Origin: Candidatus Tidjanibacter faecipullorum
GTDB taxonomy: Bacteria; Bacteroidota; Bacteroidia; Bacteroidales; Rikenellaceae
NCBI GenBank assembly: GCA_019116245.1
Contig: DXCC01000015.1
Span: 1 to 64,000, forward strand
Direction: 5' to 3'
DNA: 64,000 nucleotides
The translations under genes and the position numbers were made by a program. The number at the start of each line of letters is the position of its first letter. Positions within the stretch are counted from its first letter, which is position 1. The notes beneath the pieces were generated by a model, which worked only from the letters and a program-made list of their open reading frames with translations, searched no databases and had not been told where the DNA came from. Shown here in pieces: positions 28,390 through 37,556 of this stretch.

Positions 28390-29034
28390 TTATTCGATAA
28401 TCAATTCCACAGAAGCGTCTGTCCGTGCCGTCATGCGGACAACCTGAATGTTCTCAGTTCCGGGGGTTATAGGAAATTCGATCGTTTCTATAACAATTTT
28501 GTCATCGGCCTCAAGTATCAGATCCGATAGGGCTGATTCCAATTCGACGGCCTCATTGAGTTCATAGAGGTCTCGCAACCGTTTTACATCTGCTTCTGGA
28601 TAATTTCCGTCGAGACCTACTAATACAGCAGAGAGATTGATCTCATAGCTATCAACACTGATCAATTCGTTCACCGTTCCACGACGCCCAGTGAGAGCTG
28701 TTTCGACGATACGTTTCTTGCCGGTCATCGAGATCGCCGCATTGGGTAGTTCCAATTCGGTGAGAGGTTCGCCATGCCGAAGTGTGACGGGCATGAAGTA
28801 CCAACGGCCGTTGATATCCTGCCGCCTAATCGGAGTTGCCCCTAATGTCTCCGTGCGAATGGTCGGAGCAGCGGCCACATACCCATCATAAGGCGTTTCA
28901 CGTTTTACGCCTTGCTCAAGGCGTCTGAAAGCCAGACCCGGATAAATTAACCCGCGCATTCGCACAAGGTCACACATAAAATCGCCCGGATCAAACCGAT
29001 GCCTCATGCTATCATATCTTTCAGACTGTTCCAT
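28390..29034 (-). CDS. Phage protein, DUF6046-like
   Basis: A 214-residue protein between tape measure and hub, where Mu has the DNA circulation protein gp43. It contains [24 protein letters not shown] and [23 protein letters not shown], a pattern I associate with Bacteroidetes phage proteins labelled DUF6046, which look like LysM-less tail hub adaptors. It overlaps the tape-measure gene by 14 bases. The exact role is not known. Confidence 0.65.
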   Translation of the reverse strand: MEQSERYDSMRHRFDPGDFMCDLVRMRGLIYPGLAFRRLEQGVKRETPYDGYVAAAPTIRTETLGATPIRRQDINGRWYFMPVTLRHGEPLTELELPNAAISMTGKKRIVETALTGRRGTVNELISVDSYEINLSAVLVGLDGNYPEADVKRLRDLYELNEAVELESALSDLILEADDKIVIETIEFPITPGTENIQVVRMTARTDASVELIIE

Positions 29035-31723
29035 CTGTTGCCTCCATCAATACCTCCACGATACGTCGGCGGATGTCATCCATGCTTCTATCTCCCGCAT
29101 CTGCAATGTGAATGACGATCTGATCGCAGAATTTTTCCGTCGTTATTCGTTTCTCTTTCCCACCATATTCTGTGGTATCTATACTGTCTGGTATAGCCAA
29201 TGAATTTGTCGAGACCGGCACACTTGGTACTTGGTTATTCGAAAGTTCAGCAAGGTTTATGCTATGCAGTTTTGCTACCGCTGTCGTATATGCAGCAGAT
29301 CCTTTCTGATTGACCGCAACGCTATCAAGGTCAAACACCGATGCTCGTCCGGAGGTTCCTGCCCCCAACAAACCGGATAATAATTTTTGCACATCATCCG
29401 GTAAGAGGTTTTTTCCGCCGCCGGTGGACGCAGCATCCTCTTCTGTTTCATTCGACGTTCCGTCACTACCATCGTCTGCATTCTCGTCATCAGATGGCAA
29501 AACTGATAAAGGCTTATACAGCAGATCTATGCGAGAAAGTTCTTCTTGATAGTTATTAGTGGCCCTTCTTAATTGCTTGAAGTTTCCCGTAACCCCCCTA
29601 TATAGGTAGAACGAGGCTCCTCGTAATTGCTCATCCCAAAAACCTCCTATGCCGTATTTGTCCCGAATGGCCGCAGCATCTGTCTGCCAATCTTCACCGG
29701 CCTTCATCTTGTCGAACATGAGATTGAAGTCTTCGGCAAAGGCTTGTTTCTGCTTGTCATCAACCCGTGCGATCAATCGTTCGAAAACAGAAGTGCGCAC
29801 TTTTTCAAGTTCTGCCAAGGCATCAGTGATGGCCTGATCACGGAACTTGTTAAGAATTTTTCGTTCCAACTCATCATTTACGTGATCGAGCGCAGTACGC
29901 AATTCCTCATTAGTGGCCTTTTCGGTCAACAGGGAGGGCAGATATTCACCGTATTGGGTATTAATGCGTGCAATGGCGTTAGCACGGGCATCGCTGCCCT
30001 CGGCCGCCTGCATGGCCGCCTCAAAGTCTCCTCGAGCGGCATCCTGCGACTTGGTCAATTCGGCGTTGAACTTTGCGAACGAAGCGGTCGCTGCATCTGT
30101 TTTGCTTGTGAGGGCATAAATACCTCCAGCCAATGCACCGATGCCGATGGCAATCCATCCGTACGGATTGGAAAGCATGCTCGCATTGAGAGCCCGCATG
30201 GCGATACTGAGAGCCTGTGAACCGATGGCGACGATTTTGTGGACAGCAGAAACGGCCAACATGCCCAGACGGTGGGCGGTCATCGCGGCGGTCAGTCCGA
30301 CCAATGCGCCAGTCAATGCCGTGACAAGCGGATCTCCCTCCGCCAGCTTGTCAAACCACCCGTCCAAAAAGGCCGTCGTACCTTGCAATATGCCGCCGAT
30401 CACGTCCAGAGCACCTCCTAACGCAACCATTCCAATCTCGACAATCGGAAGCACTGATTCGCCGAACTCCGTGAGCGTATTTTTAAGTGAATACCACAGT
30501 TCTCGTGCGCGTTGTGCCGAATTTTGGGACAACTCCATCGCGCGGTCTGTTGCTCCGGCTGAATCGGCAACCTCTCGAAGAGATATTCCCAGTTTGTCGA
30601 TGTCCGACGCCAGTACCATAAAGGCACTCTTCGCTTCCTTATCGACGATGCCCAGCTGTTCGATAAAGTTACTCTTCTGTTCGTCGGACATGGAGGCCGT
30701 GACGGCACTCAATTCCTTGAAAATGTCGATCGTCGAGCGGATGGCTCCGGTATCGTCGAAAACGTTGATACCTGCCTTACTCATCTTCTCGACCACGTCA
30801 CCGCGACCGAGAATCGAATAAAGGTTATTCATCAACGTCGCCGCACGCTCCGCACTCTGGCCTTTGCCGGTCATATAGGCGAACACACCGGCCACCTCCT
30901 TGTAGCCGTAGCCGAGTGCATCGGCTCCGGCTATCAGGTCCGGCATATATCGTGCAAAGTCCTCGAACTCACCCGCTCCAACTCTTTTTGCCTCGACAAA
31001 AGTATCGAGTACCTCTTGTGCCGTGGTCTTCTCTTTCCCCACGATAGATACGGTACGGGCCAAAGCTCCGGCCACGACATTCATGTCGGCAAACTGCGAT
31101 TTCGCTCCTCGCTGAGTAGCGTCGAGAATCGACAACGACAGATCGAGATCTCCCGTCTGGGAAATGATCTGTTCCAACGCCACGGGAGCGACGGTGATGT
31201 CGGCCCGATTGCGGGCGGTGATCTCTTTAACCCGTTCCGTTGCTACCGCCAGGCTCTGTTCGTCGAGTTGCGCAGTGATGTTGACCTTCGCCATGCCCTC
31301 ATCGAGCGACATGGCGTTTTTGACACTTAGACCGATGCCTGCTGCCAATGCCGTTGTGGGGGTAATATAACTTCCCAGCCCTGCGGTCAATTCACCGATA
31401 AACTGTTGCACGCCGCCGCTACGGCCGATTCGCTCCATCCGGCCAATCTGTCTCGTCAAATTATCAATTTCACGATTGTACTGCCGGAGTTGGCTGATAT
31501 TACGTGGATCTATGAGATCACGTTCCGCGCGCAACAGGTCAAGCCGACCACGCAAGGTGGAGAGTGAACCGCCCAAATCGCGAGAGGCCGCTTGTACCGA
31601 ACGGCTTTGTGCGGTCAGCCGTGTGAATGTGGCGATGGTCTGTTCCGAACTGCCGGTGATGCGGCCGAGCGGAGCGGATGCCCTGTCAGTCAGGCTGAGT
31701 ATGTATTCGACGGTTGTAGCCAT
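29021..31723 (-). CDS. Tail tape measure protein
   Basis: A 900-residue protein that sets tail length and is ejected with DNA. The N-terminus ([20 protein letters not shown]) and the block of helices are typical; the TP901 core covers about residues 120-420 ([20 protein letters not shown]). Hydrophobic segments lie near residues 430-450 and 500-545 ([19 protein letters not shown]). The gene starts 4 bases after the frameshifted chaperone stop (31728), as expected for the chaperone-tape measure pair. The C-terminal 150 residues are polar. Confidence 0.93.
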   Translation of the reverse strand: MATTVEYILSLTDRASAPLGRITGSSEQTIATFTRLTAQSRSVQAASRDLGGSLSTLRGRLDLLRAERDLIDPRNISQLRQYNREIDNLTRQIGRMERIGRSGGVQQFIGELTAGLGSYITPTTALAAGIGLSVKNAMSLDEGMAKVNITAQLDEQSLAVATERVKEITARNRADITVAPVALEQIISQTGDLDLSLSILDATQRGAKSQFADMNVVAGALARTVSIVGKEKTTAQEVLDTFVEAKRVGAGEFEDFARYMPDLIAGADALGYGYKEVAGVFAYMTGKGQSAERAATLMNNLYSILGRGDVVEKMSKAGINVFDDTGAIRSTIDIFKELSAVTASMSDEQKSNFIEQLGIVDKEAKSAFMVLASDIDKLGISLREVADSAGATDRAMELSQNSAQRARELWYSLKNTLTEFGESVLPIVEIGMVALGGALDVIGGILQGTTAFLDGWFDKLAEGDPLVTALTGALVGLTAAMTAHRLGMLAVSAVHKIVAIGSQALSIAMRALNASMLSNPYGWIAIGIGALAGGIYALTSKTDAATASFAKFNAELTKSQDAARGDFEAAMQAAEGSDARANAIARINTQYGEYLPSLLTEKATNEELRTALDHVNDELERKILNKFRDQAITDALAELEKVRTSVFERLIARVDDKQKQAFAEDFNLMFDKMKAGEDWQTDAAAIRDKYGIGGFWDEQLRGASFYLYRGVTGNFKQLRRATNNYQEELSRIDLLYKPLSVLPSDDENADDGSDGTSNETEEDAASTGGGKNLLPDDVQKLLSGLLGAGTSGRASVFDLDSVAVNQKGSAAYTTAVAKLHSINLAELSNNQVPSVPVSTNSLAIPDSIDTTEYGGKEKRITTEKFCDQIVIHIADAGDRSMDDIRRRIVEVLMEATDGTV

Positions 31724-31727
31724 GCAG

Positions 31728-31919
31728 TTATCCGGTTAGACATTTGACGATTTGGGCGGTCTGGCGGGCTTCGGCCCACACGGCCATTTTGACTTGGTAG
31801 CACCACTCTGCATCGCAGAGGGTGTCGGGATCGAGGTGGAGCACGGAGCGGATGAGCGCACTTCCGGCGTGCAGCCAGCCCCGTGTCTGCTCCAGCCCCG
31901 ATCCCTCTATGCCTTTTTT
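31728..31919 (-). CDS. Tail assembly chaperone, -1 frameshift extension (T domain)
   Basis: After the slippery site the -1 frame stays open for 61 codons ([18 protein letters not shown] to [11 protein letters not shown]) and stops at 31728, 4 bases before the tape-measure start. It has no start codon of its own. Joined to the upstream frame it gives a protein of 164 residues, like lambda gpG-T and Mu gp41-gp42 products, which hold the tape measure during tail assembly. Confidence 0.8.
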   Translation of the reverse strand, partial: KKGIEGSGLEQTRGWLHAGSALIRSVLHLDPDTLCDAEWCYQVKMAVWAEARQTAQIVKCLTG

Positions 31920-32221
31920 AATTCGACCTGTGCCACCTCAATCAGAGCATCAATCTGCGTGGAGAGTCCGAGGAAGTATTTGTCCTCCGTGAGCATCTCC
32001 TCGTCGCCTCCGAGCCAGCAGTTTCGGATGAGAACCTCTTTCTGTTTGAGGTTGTCTGCACCGCCCAGCACGGCGGCTGCGCTGATGATCTTACGGTCAG
32101 GACGGCGCAAATAGGCCGTGTGACCTTCAGAGGTAGCGATGTACACTTCGCCGTATTTCCGTTTCCAGTCGGCAATCTGTTCGGGAGTGACTGCTATGGC
32201 AGTCGTCGGTTTCTGATCCAT
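31907..32221 (-). CDS. Tail assembly chaperone (gp41-like), unshifted form
   Basis: A 104-residue protein in the slot of Mu gp41. It contains VTPEQIADWKRKYGEVYIATSEG and ends VAQVELKKA at a TAG. The last codons TTA AAA AAG form a perfect -1 slippery heptamer, so a minority of ribosomes should make the longer fusion. Both forms together are normally needed for tail assembly. Confidence 0.82.
   Translation of the reverse strand: MDQKPTTAIAVTPEQIADWKRKYGEVYIATSEGHTAYLRRPDRKIISAAAVLGGADNLKQKEVLIRNCWLGGDEEMLTEDKYFLGLSTQIDALIEVAQVELKKA
31913..31919 (-). promoter_or_regulatory. -1 ribosomal frameshift site A AAA AAG
   Basis: The minus strand reads TTA AAA AAG GCA TAG in the zero frame, which is the strongest known bacterial slip heptamer (as in dnaX) placed two codons before the stop. 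Confidence 0.82.
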
Positions 32222-32256
32222 GTTTAATGCGCGTTTAAAGTCTGTTTCGATAATGT

Positions 32257-32676
32257 TTATTTGGTGTATTCCACATCCAGTGCCATGAATGGCAGAGCGT
32301 GTTCGCTAAACATGTCGCTCGTCTTCATGCCCTTGGGCAGCTCTTTGATCGAAGCCCCGCAAATCTTATCGACTGTGACCACGCCATTCGTACTGCCGTA
32401 GGCCACAACAATGTCGAAAGTCACGTCGAGCAGATCCTTATAACCACTCGCCCGAGCTGAACGGTTGAGAGCATCAAATTCGCTCTGGAGGATGGTCAGT
32501 GTCCCCTCCACGGCGCGTTCGCCGTGCTGGATACCACGTGGAGCACGTCCCATGCCACGTACATATTCTTTGGTCTGAGTGATTTTGTAGTCGATGCCGC
32601 GCAGACCGGCTACAGGCTGACCGAATAGCCACACGGTCACATCTCCGTAGGCATATTCCTGCTGGTTGATTGTCAT
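32257..32676 (-). CDS. Tail tube protein
   Basis: A 139-residue protein directly after the sheath gene, the order seen in contractile phages. It has QEYAYGDVTVWLFGQPVAGLRGIDYKI and an IQHGERAVEGTLTILQSEFDAL segment, similar in layout to Mu gpM-like tube proteins. Stacked hexamers would form the inner tube. Confidence 0.78.
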   Translation of the reverse strand: MTINQQEYAYGDVTVWLFGQPVAGLRGIDYKITQTKEYVRGMGRAPRGIQHGERAVEGTLTILQSEFDALNRSARASGYKDLLDVTFDIVVAYGSTNGVVTVDKICGASIKELPKGMKTSDMFSEHALPFMALDVEYTK

Positions 32677-32679
32677 GGT

Positions 32680-33861
32680 TTATTCACTTTTTACTGCCGG
32701 ATTGGTAAATTCCAGCGTTACCTCGAATGTTTCCACCACACCTTTGGGCTGAATCTGGCAGACAACGGTGATCGTTTCCGAACTGAGGACGTTCTGTCCG
32801 GCTGGAACGGTAGCGGCAAAGGCGTCGATTTCTCCGTTCATCTGGGTCAGCACGGCATTGTCGAGCATCATTTCGTAGCTGGCACACTGGCCCTCGGAAA
32901 GCGTGCCGTCGGAACCGCTCTCGACATTGTCGAGAATCTCGCCGATGAGCGTGTCGTACACGATGATGCGCGCCTTGTCGATGGTTCGGCCGTAGCGCAA
33001 CTGAGCGTAATCATCGGTCACGGGAGCGGCGGCGGGATCTCCGTTTAGGTAGGCACCGTTGCGACGAGGGTAACCGAGGGGGATGATGTAGCCCGCATCG
33101 TGGAGCATGTCGGCCATGCCGTCGGCTTCGGTGTAGGAGGTGCCGTTGGTGAGCCACATCTTCGTGCCGATCGATCCGGACTTCACGCGGCCGATGGATT
33201 GGTGTACCGACAGACTGGCGGCACGGCCGAGCACACGGCCAATGGCGGCGGTGTGGCCGGTCTCGTCGTCGGAGGCCAACACGAAGCATACGGCGTTGTA
33301 AGAAGCCTCGCGCGGTTTGAAGAGGCTCTCGCTGTCGGCATCGAATGCCGGAGCGGGCATCAAGAGGCGGAAAGGATTGACTTTTCCCGATGCGTAGCTC
33401 TCGATGACGGCCTGTGCTTTCTCGGCCGCAGTAATGGCGTCGCCGTCGATACCCTGCGTAACGTCAGCCTCGTACTCTTCAGGGGCGATACGGTTCACAC
33501 CGGCCAGGCGGACGCGACCGCTGGCAGCATCGATAAGTTTGCGCAACGGCGAACCGGCCGTACTGTCACACATCTGGGTCAGGGTTGTGGCCGGAGCCAC
33601 TACCAGCAGGTGGAGTTCGGCCCCGTCGCCAGCCTGTTCGTAGAAGGCGGTCACTTCCTTGTACACGAGAGGGTTGTTCTCTGCAGAAATGCCCATCTTG
33701 ATGAGGTCGGCGGTTCCAGACAGTTGGTAATGTTTGTTGAGCTCCAGTTTGCTGTCCACGGCCGCTCCGGTCAGTACCATTGCGGCCACGCCGTCGTCCG
33801 TAGCGGCCGAACGGCCCATGTTGCCGTTGCCGAGCGTAATGTTCACATTGGGTCTTGGCAT
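32680..33861 (-). CDS. Tail sheath protein (DUF2586 type)
   Basis: A 393-residue protein of the type used for contractile sheaths in Mu-like phages of Bacteroidetes (DUF2586). It begins PRPNVNITLGNGNMGRSAA, and its middle includes CFVLASDDETGHTAAIGRVLGRAA and GTKMWLTNGTSYTEADGMAD. The C-terminus (TITVVCQIQPKGVVETFEVTLEF) is the conserved arm that links subunits. It is shorter than Mu gpL (about 500 residues). The tube gene follows after 3 bases. Confidence 0.85.
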   Translation of the reverse strand: MPRPNVNITLGNGNMGRSAATDDGVAAMVLTGAAVDSKLELNKHYQLSGTADLIKMGISAENNPLVYKEVTAFYEQAGDGAELHLLVVAPATTLTQMCDSTAGSPLRKLIDAASGRVRLAGVNRIAPEEYEADVTQGIDGDAITAAEKAQAVIESYASGKVNPFRLLMPAPAFDADSESLFKPREASYNAVCFVLASDDETGHTAAIGRVLGRAASLSVHQSIGRVKSGSIGTKMWLTNGTSYTEADGMADMLHDAGYIIPLGYPRRNGAYLNGDPAAAPVTDDYAQLRYGRTIDKARIIVYDTLIGEILDNVESGSDGTLSEGQCASYEMMLDNAVLTQMNGEIDAFAATVPAGQNVLSSETITVVCQIQPKGVVETFEVTLEFTNPAVKSE

Positions 33862-33865
33862 GGTG

Positions 33866-34225
33866 CTATCGAATTTTGTAGGATTTGACCTTCAGTCCGT
33901 TGGCAAGACTCTGCTGGTGCAATTCGGCCAAACCGAGATCGCCTGCGAGAAAAACCATGCGGTCGGTCGTGACATGAAAGGTCTTGTTGTTCGGATAATG
34001 CTTGATGTAGTCCGTCAGAAAGGCGGGATGCTCCGGTTGTTTCGGTGCCGACAGCGTGTTTGTGTCGACATTGGAGGGGCTGCCGGTCGGCTCCTCCACA
34101 GAAGATACGCCGGTCTCTGTTTCTGAAACCATCGGCGCCTGTTCTGATGCCTCGGCCGGAACCGTCGCCTGTTCCGTCGGAGTGTCGGCTGCGGAAGCGG
34201 CCTGTGTTTTTTTTGTTCGTGTCAT
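33866..34225 (-). CDS. Hypothetical phage protein, low-complexity N-terminus
   Basis: A 119-residue protein. Residues 1-75 are rich in Thr, Ala, Ser, Glu and Pro and look disordered; the rest (HPAFLTDYIKHYPNNKTFHVTTD to the end) is a compact small domain. It precedes the sheath gene and overlaps the spanin-like gene by 4 bases. The place suggests a head-tail joining or tail-completion role, but nothing in the sequence proves it. Confidence 0.6.
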   Translation of the reverse strand: MTRTKKTQAASAADTPTEQATVPAEASEQAPMVSETETGVSSVEEPTGSPSNVDTNTLSAPKQPEHPAFLTDYIKHYPNNKTFHVTTDRMVFLAGDLGLAELHQQSLANGLKVKSYKIR

Positions 34226-34734
34226 GTTCTTTTTACGAGTTTAAATAGCCGGAATCCTCCGACCGCCACGCCTGCGACGGTCAGGATCTGGCCGAGTCGT
34301 ATCCACAGCGTCTGCCACCACGTAAGGTGGTTGACTTCGACAACTTGTGTGACGACCTCCCGATGGATGCTTGTATCTTCTCTGTAGCGATCTTTCAACG
34401 TCAAATAGATCTCCATACTATCGATCGCTGCCGTTGCCGTCAGTACATTGTTCGTGTCTATGGAGAGTTCCGGCGGGGGTAGTCTTGCCCCCGCACGATA
34501 CTCCTCCAGTTGTCGTAGGTAAGCCCTTCCCGTGCTGTCGCATTCGATCAACGCCCGGACCAACGAACTGTCGGCCGCTATGGACACGACCGTGTCGCGG
34601 AGCGTTTCGCGAACGATGACGCTATCGGTCTGCTGTAGGTCGGTCGACGCCGTCATTGTACGACCTGCGACGCATGCGGTCAGGAGCACCGGAAGCAGGA
34701 TCGACAACAGCATTCTTCTCGCTAATGATTTCAT
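34222..34734 (-). CDS. Lipoprotein with C-terminal membrane helix, candidate unimolecular spanin
   Basis: A 170-residue protein with a lipoprotein signal ending in LLTAC (lipobox cysteine near residue 21), a periplasmic middle with likely coiled-coil runs (ALIECDSTGRAYLRQLEEY and IDSMEIYLTLKDRY), and a C-terminal hydrophobic segment (WWQTLWIRLGQILTVAGVAVGG) followed by basic KLVKRT. One molecule anchored in both membranes is the layout of u-spanins such as T1 gp11, which fuse the membranes at lysis. Its start lies inside the holin gene (113-base overlap). Confidence 0.7.
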   Translation of the reverse strand: MKSLARRMLLSILLPVLLTACVAGRTMTASTDLQQTDSVIVRETLRDTVVSIAADSSLVRALIECDSTGRAYLRQLEEYRAGARLPPPELSIDTNNVLTATAAIDSMEIYLTLKDRYREDTSIHREVVTQVVEVNHLTWWQTLWIRLGQILTVAGVAVGGFRLFKLVKRT

Positions 34735-35128
34735 AAATCACATTGTTTTTGTCGGATGCCTTACCACGAATCCACTTGATAATTTTCAGGAACACAGGAT
34801 GCCCAGTAATGACAGCCATGTTTTCAAGAATCGACAACATTTCCACGGCACAGATCAATGCTCCGATGGCACGGTGTGCCACAAACCATTCTACCTTAAA
34901 TGCATGTTCGGCAGAGAACGACAATGTCATCGCGAGCAGGTAGGCGACAAGCTTTGTAATGCTTTTCCTCAAACGACGAGAGGATCGTGGAATTCCTCGT
35001 CGTTCGGAGGCAATGATGCCCGTGATCAGGTCGGCCGCCACGAAAAACATCAGCACGACGTACATTTCGTAGAGCGGTGAGAAATAGGCCACGATGGCCA
35101 GTCCCAGTTTCAGCAAGAATTCCCGCAT
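34622..35128 (-). CDS. Phage holin family protein
   Basis: A 168-residue protein with four hydrophobic helices in residues 5-110 (FLLKLGLAIVAYFSPLYEM, VVLMFFVAADLITGIIAS, LVAYLLAMTLSFS, IGALICAVEMLSIL). The motif DLITGIIASERRG fits the phi-Cp34/holin-4 family. The C-terminal 45 residues are charged and overlap the start of the spanin-like gene in another frame. It should form the inner-membrane lesion that releases the amidase. Confidence 0.85.
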   Translation of the reverse strand: MREFLLKLGLAIVAYFSPLYEMYVVLMFFVAADLITGIIASERRGIPRSSRRLRKSITKLVAYLLAMTLSFSAEHAFKVEWFVAHRAIGALICAVEMLSILENMAVITGHPVFLKIIKWIRGKASDKNNVIYEIISEKNAVVDPASGAPDRMRRRSYNDGVDRPTADR

Positions 35129-35133
35129 GTCCG

Positions 35134-35997
35134 TTACCCTTTGGGCGAATAGAGGGTGGAGATAAACTTGTTACGAATCGGCAGAGCCGTAAAACGCTGC
35201 TGAAAACCGATGACGTCGCCACGCTGTTCAGGGTCTTTGTACTTGGCAAAAACCTCTGTCGTACCCATCGCACGCATGACTTCCGTGTCGCAGTACATGA
35301 TGGATGCCTGCGTATCCGTATTGGGAACGACAGCCGCACCGTAGGCTTTCTTGGTTCCGTCAGCGGCCGTGTAGTACGGCAGTACGGATGAGGTATAATA
35401 GCTGACACCGAAGATCTTGCCGCTTGACATCATGTCTTTGTAGAGCTTCATGTCTTCGCCCATCAGATCGGCCTCATGGATAGCGTTCAGTACCAGCACA
35501 ATCGAATCCACAGGCACGTCGCGTCCGGTGAACCAGTTACGCAACTGGAGAATGTCCTCGAACGAGAGAGCCTTTTGGCCGGATGCGTTGATCGCTCCGG
35601 ACGCCGCACGTACCGGCGTAAAGTCGGCATTGGTCTGCGGAGCCCAGCTGTTGGCAGCGAATGCCGCAAGTTGACGACGCAATGCGTTACGGTGTGAACG
35701 CACCACGCTCTCCATCTTTGCATACGCACTCTCTTTCTCTTCGATGTTGCGGACGATGGTGTTCTCTGTGTCGAACGTGTGCAGAAGGAGCTCCAGAGGC
35801 GTATCCTCTCGCTGGGAGGAAGCGATCGGGAATGATTTGTTATCGACGAGCACTTTCGGATCGACACCCGCTTCTGCAAGGTTGATTTTGTTGTACTCGA
35901 CAAACTCGGACATGTCCACCGAGCGGGATAAAAAGGAGGTGTCAGGCACCATCGCCTCCTTGATCATGGCAATCCATGTTTGTTTTTCAATCGCCAT
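35134..35997 (-). CDS. Major capsid protein
   Basis: A 287-residue protein directly after the prohead protease, the standard place of the capsid gene (Mu gpT). It has an N-arm-like start, a long helix DTENTIVRNIEEKESAYAKM (HK97 spine helix style), and a C-terminal domain with KIFGVSYYTSSVLPYYT and QRFTALPIRNKFISTLYSPKG. It is smaller than typical HK97-fold capsids, about 290 against 300-400 residues. Assignment rests on place and layout. Confidence 0.82.
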   Translation of the reverse strand: MAIEKQTWIAMIKEAMVPDTSFLSRSVDMSEFVEYNKINLAEAGVDPKVLVDNKSFPIASSQREDTPLELLLHTFDTENTIVRNIEEKESAYAKMESVVRSHRNALRRQLAAFAANSWAPQTNADFTPVRAASGAINASGQKALSFEDILQLRNWFTGRDVPVDSIVLVLNAIHEADLMGEDMKLYKDMMSSGKIFGVSYYTSSVLPYYTAADGTKKAYGAAVVPNTDTQASIMYCDTEVMRAMGTTEVFAKYKDPEQRGDVIGFQQRFTALPIRNKFISTLYSPKG

Positions 35998-36015
35998 TGC
36001 TTGTAATGTTTCAGG

Positions 36016-37002
36016 TTAGACTTTTTTCAGAATTTCGGCATAAATCTCCGGCTCCTCGGCTTTGAGTCGACGTAACCCCGCCATGTCGTTTTTCATCCAC
36101 GTGTGGAGGTTCCACGACATACGTTCGGAGGGAATGGTCGCACCGTGTGCGGAACTTTTGATCTGCGCAGCCAACGATGCGCGAACGGGAAGAGCCTCGA
36201 TGGCTGTCTTCGTCGCTTCATAATCGGCGGCAGCGAGTTTTTCGTAAATCGGTTGCTGGTCGGCCGTGATACGACCCTCGCGTACGGCCAGTGAAAGCAT
36301 GTCGCGACAGGCTTTTTCCCGAGCGGTCCTCGCCTCGGCTTCCAACTTTTCACGAAGTTCTTTCTCTTGTTTGTATCGGGCGGATAATTCTACGATGGCA
36401 GCAGAAATGGAATCACTGTCCGGTGTGCCCGAAAGCCCCAAGGCGCCCAACGCAGGTGCGCTCAGGGTCAGGACAGCGGAATTTCCGCCTCCCCCTGTTG
36501 TGTTCGGCATATTATTCGTTTTTAAGGTAAGTTTCACTACTTTTTCAAGATAGGCGGACAGCTGCTCCTCGGCGATAGGTTGTCCGGCATCATAAATGCG
36601 CAACGTGAGTGCGCCGGAGTTCGACGGGAGAGAAGTTACCGAAGCTTCCAGCATTTCCCATTCCGTCACAAAAAGTTCTTCTTCACCGGTCGTCGGATGG
36701 GTACGGTACTCGGCAGCCTGGATGTAAAGCCCGATCGAGGCTCCGCGTAAAAATCCGCGTTCTACCTGGCCTTTTCTCTCGTTCCCCAGTTCTGTCCCAT
36801 CATCGAAAATTGGCGTAGCAACAAGCAGATCTCCTTCCACGGAAAGGTTCTCCCATTTGCCGACCAGACGGGTCATGTCGTGATTGTCCAACATGACAGG
36901 GTTTGCGAGAAAACGATCAAACCGTCCCCCGGCATTAAGGAGGTAGAATCCGTGTGAGGTCTTGACCCGCTCGTCGTTCAATATGAATTTGGGTAAAGGC
37001 AT
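36016..37002 (-). CDS. Prohead protease with scaffold domain
   Basis: A 328-residue protein. The first half resembles the caudoviral prohead protease: NPVMLDNHDMTRLVGKWENL, GFLRGASIGLYIQA, and LEASVTSLPSN, which include the likely catalytic His and Ser. The second half is charged and helical (ARYKQEKELREKLEAEARTAREKA), as in a fused scaffold. The start at 37002 (MPLPKFILNDERVK) is preferred to an upstream one with a poor sequence. It is the first gene of the long leftward late operon. Confidence 0.82.
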   Translation of the reverse strand: MPLPKFILNDERVKTSHGFYLLNAGGRFDRFLANPVMLDNHDMTRLVGKWENLSVEGDLLVATPIFDDGTELGNERKGQVERGFLRGASIGLYIQAAEYRTHPTTGEEELFVTEWEMLEASVTSLPSNSGALTLRIYDAGQPIAEEQLSAYLEKVVKLTLKTNNMPNTTGGGGNSAVLTLSAPALGALGLSGTPDSDSISAAIVELSARYKQEKELREKLEAEARTAREKACRDMLSLAVREGRITADQQPIYEKLAAADYEATKTAIEALPVRASLAAQIKSSAHGATIPSERMSWNLHTWMKNDMAGLRRLKAEEPEIYAEILKKV

Positions 37003-37122
37003 TGTCTTGTTTTTGGGCAAATATCCACAGAAAAAAACACCACAACAATTACTCATTCAAGGTTTTACAAACTTTTAGCAATTAGTCAGGCGAGGAGCGA
37101 TTTTTGCACAAAAACCAGTCAA
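37003..37122. promoter_or_regulatory. Divergent late promoter region
   Basis: These 120 bases separate two large divergent late operons. No full TAnnTTTG box is seen in either direction, although A/T-rich blocks such as TTTTTGCACAAAAA occur. Late promoters that need a phage activator would fit. Confidence 0.5.
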
Positions 37123-37554
37123 ATGACAGCTCCAAAGCATAAACTATACAAGGATGCGGAAACGCTGTTCGTCGAGCAGGGCATGACCTGCTCGGCCATT
37201 GCCGAACACCTTTCCATTACCGAGGCCACGCTTTCCAAATGGCGACGACAAATGAATTGGGACGAGTTGAGGGCGGCCGCCCTATCGGCTCCCGAAGCCA
37301 TCCGCAAGATTCTGACGGCCGAACTCCAACACATCGCATCGGGCGGATCTCCCAACGTCGATGCCGATGCTCTCAGCAAGGTGGCGAAAGCCCTTAATTA
37401 TTTCGATGGCCGCGTCGCGCTATCGGTCGTTGTTTCCGTACTCAAGGAGTTTGATACATGGATGGCTGGCATTGATCCAGCAAAGGCTGTAGAGATAGCC
37501 GAAATGCACCGCTTGTTTGTAAACCATCGTGCTGAACTTGAATCGAACCGTTAA
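37123..37554 (+). CDS. Terminase small subunit, DUF1804/gp27-like
   Basis: A 143-residue protein whose first part is a helix-turn-helix: KDAETLFVEQGMTCSAIAEHL, then ITEATLSKWRRQMNW. This is the layout of the small terminase of Mu-like phages, which binds the packaging site. The large subunit begins 2 bases after its stop. It opens the rightward late operon. Confidence 0.82.
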   Translation: MTAPKHKLYKDAETLFVEQGMTCSAIAEHLSITEATLSKWRRQMNWDELRAAALSAPEAIRKILTAELQHIASGGSPNVDADALSKVAKALNYFDGRVALSVVVSVLKEFDTWMAGIDPAKAVEIAEMHRLFVNHRAELESNR

Positions 37555-37556
37555 AC

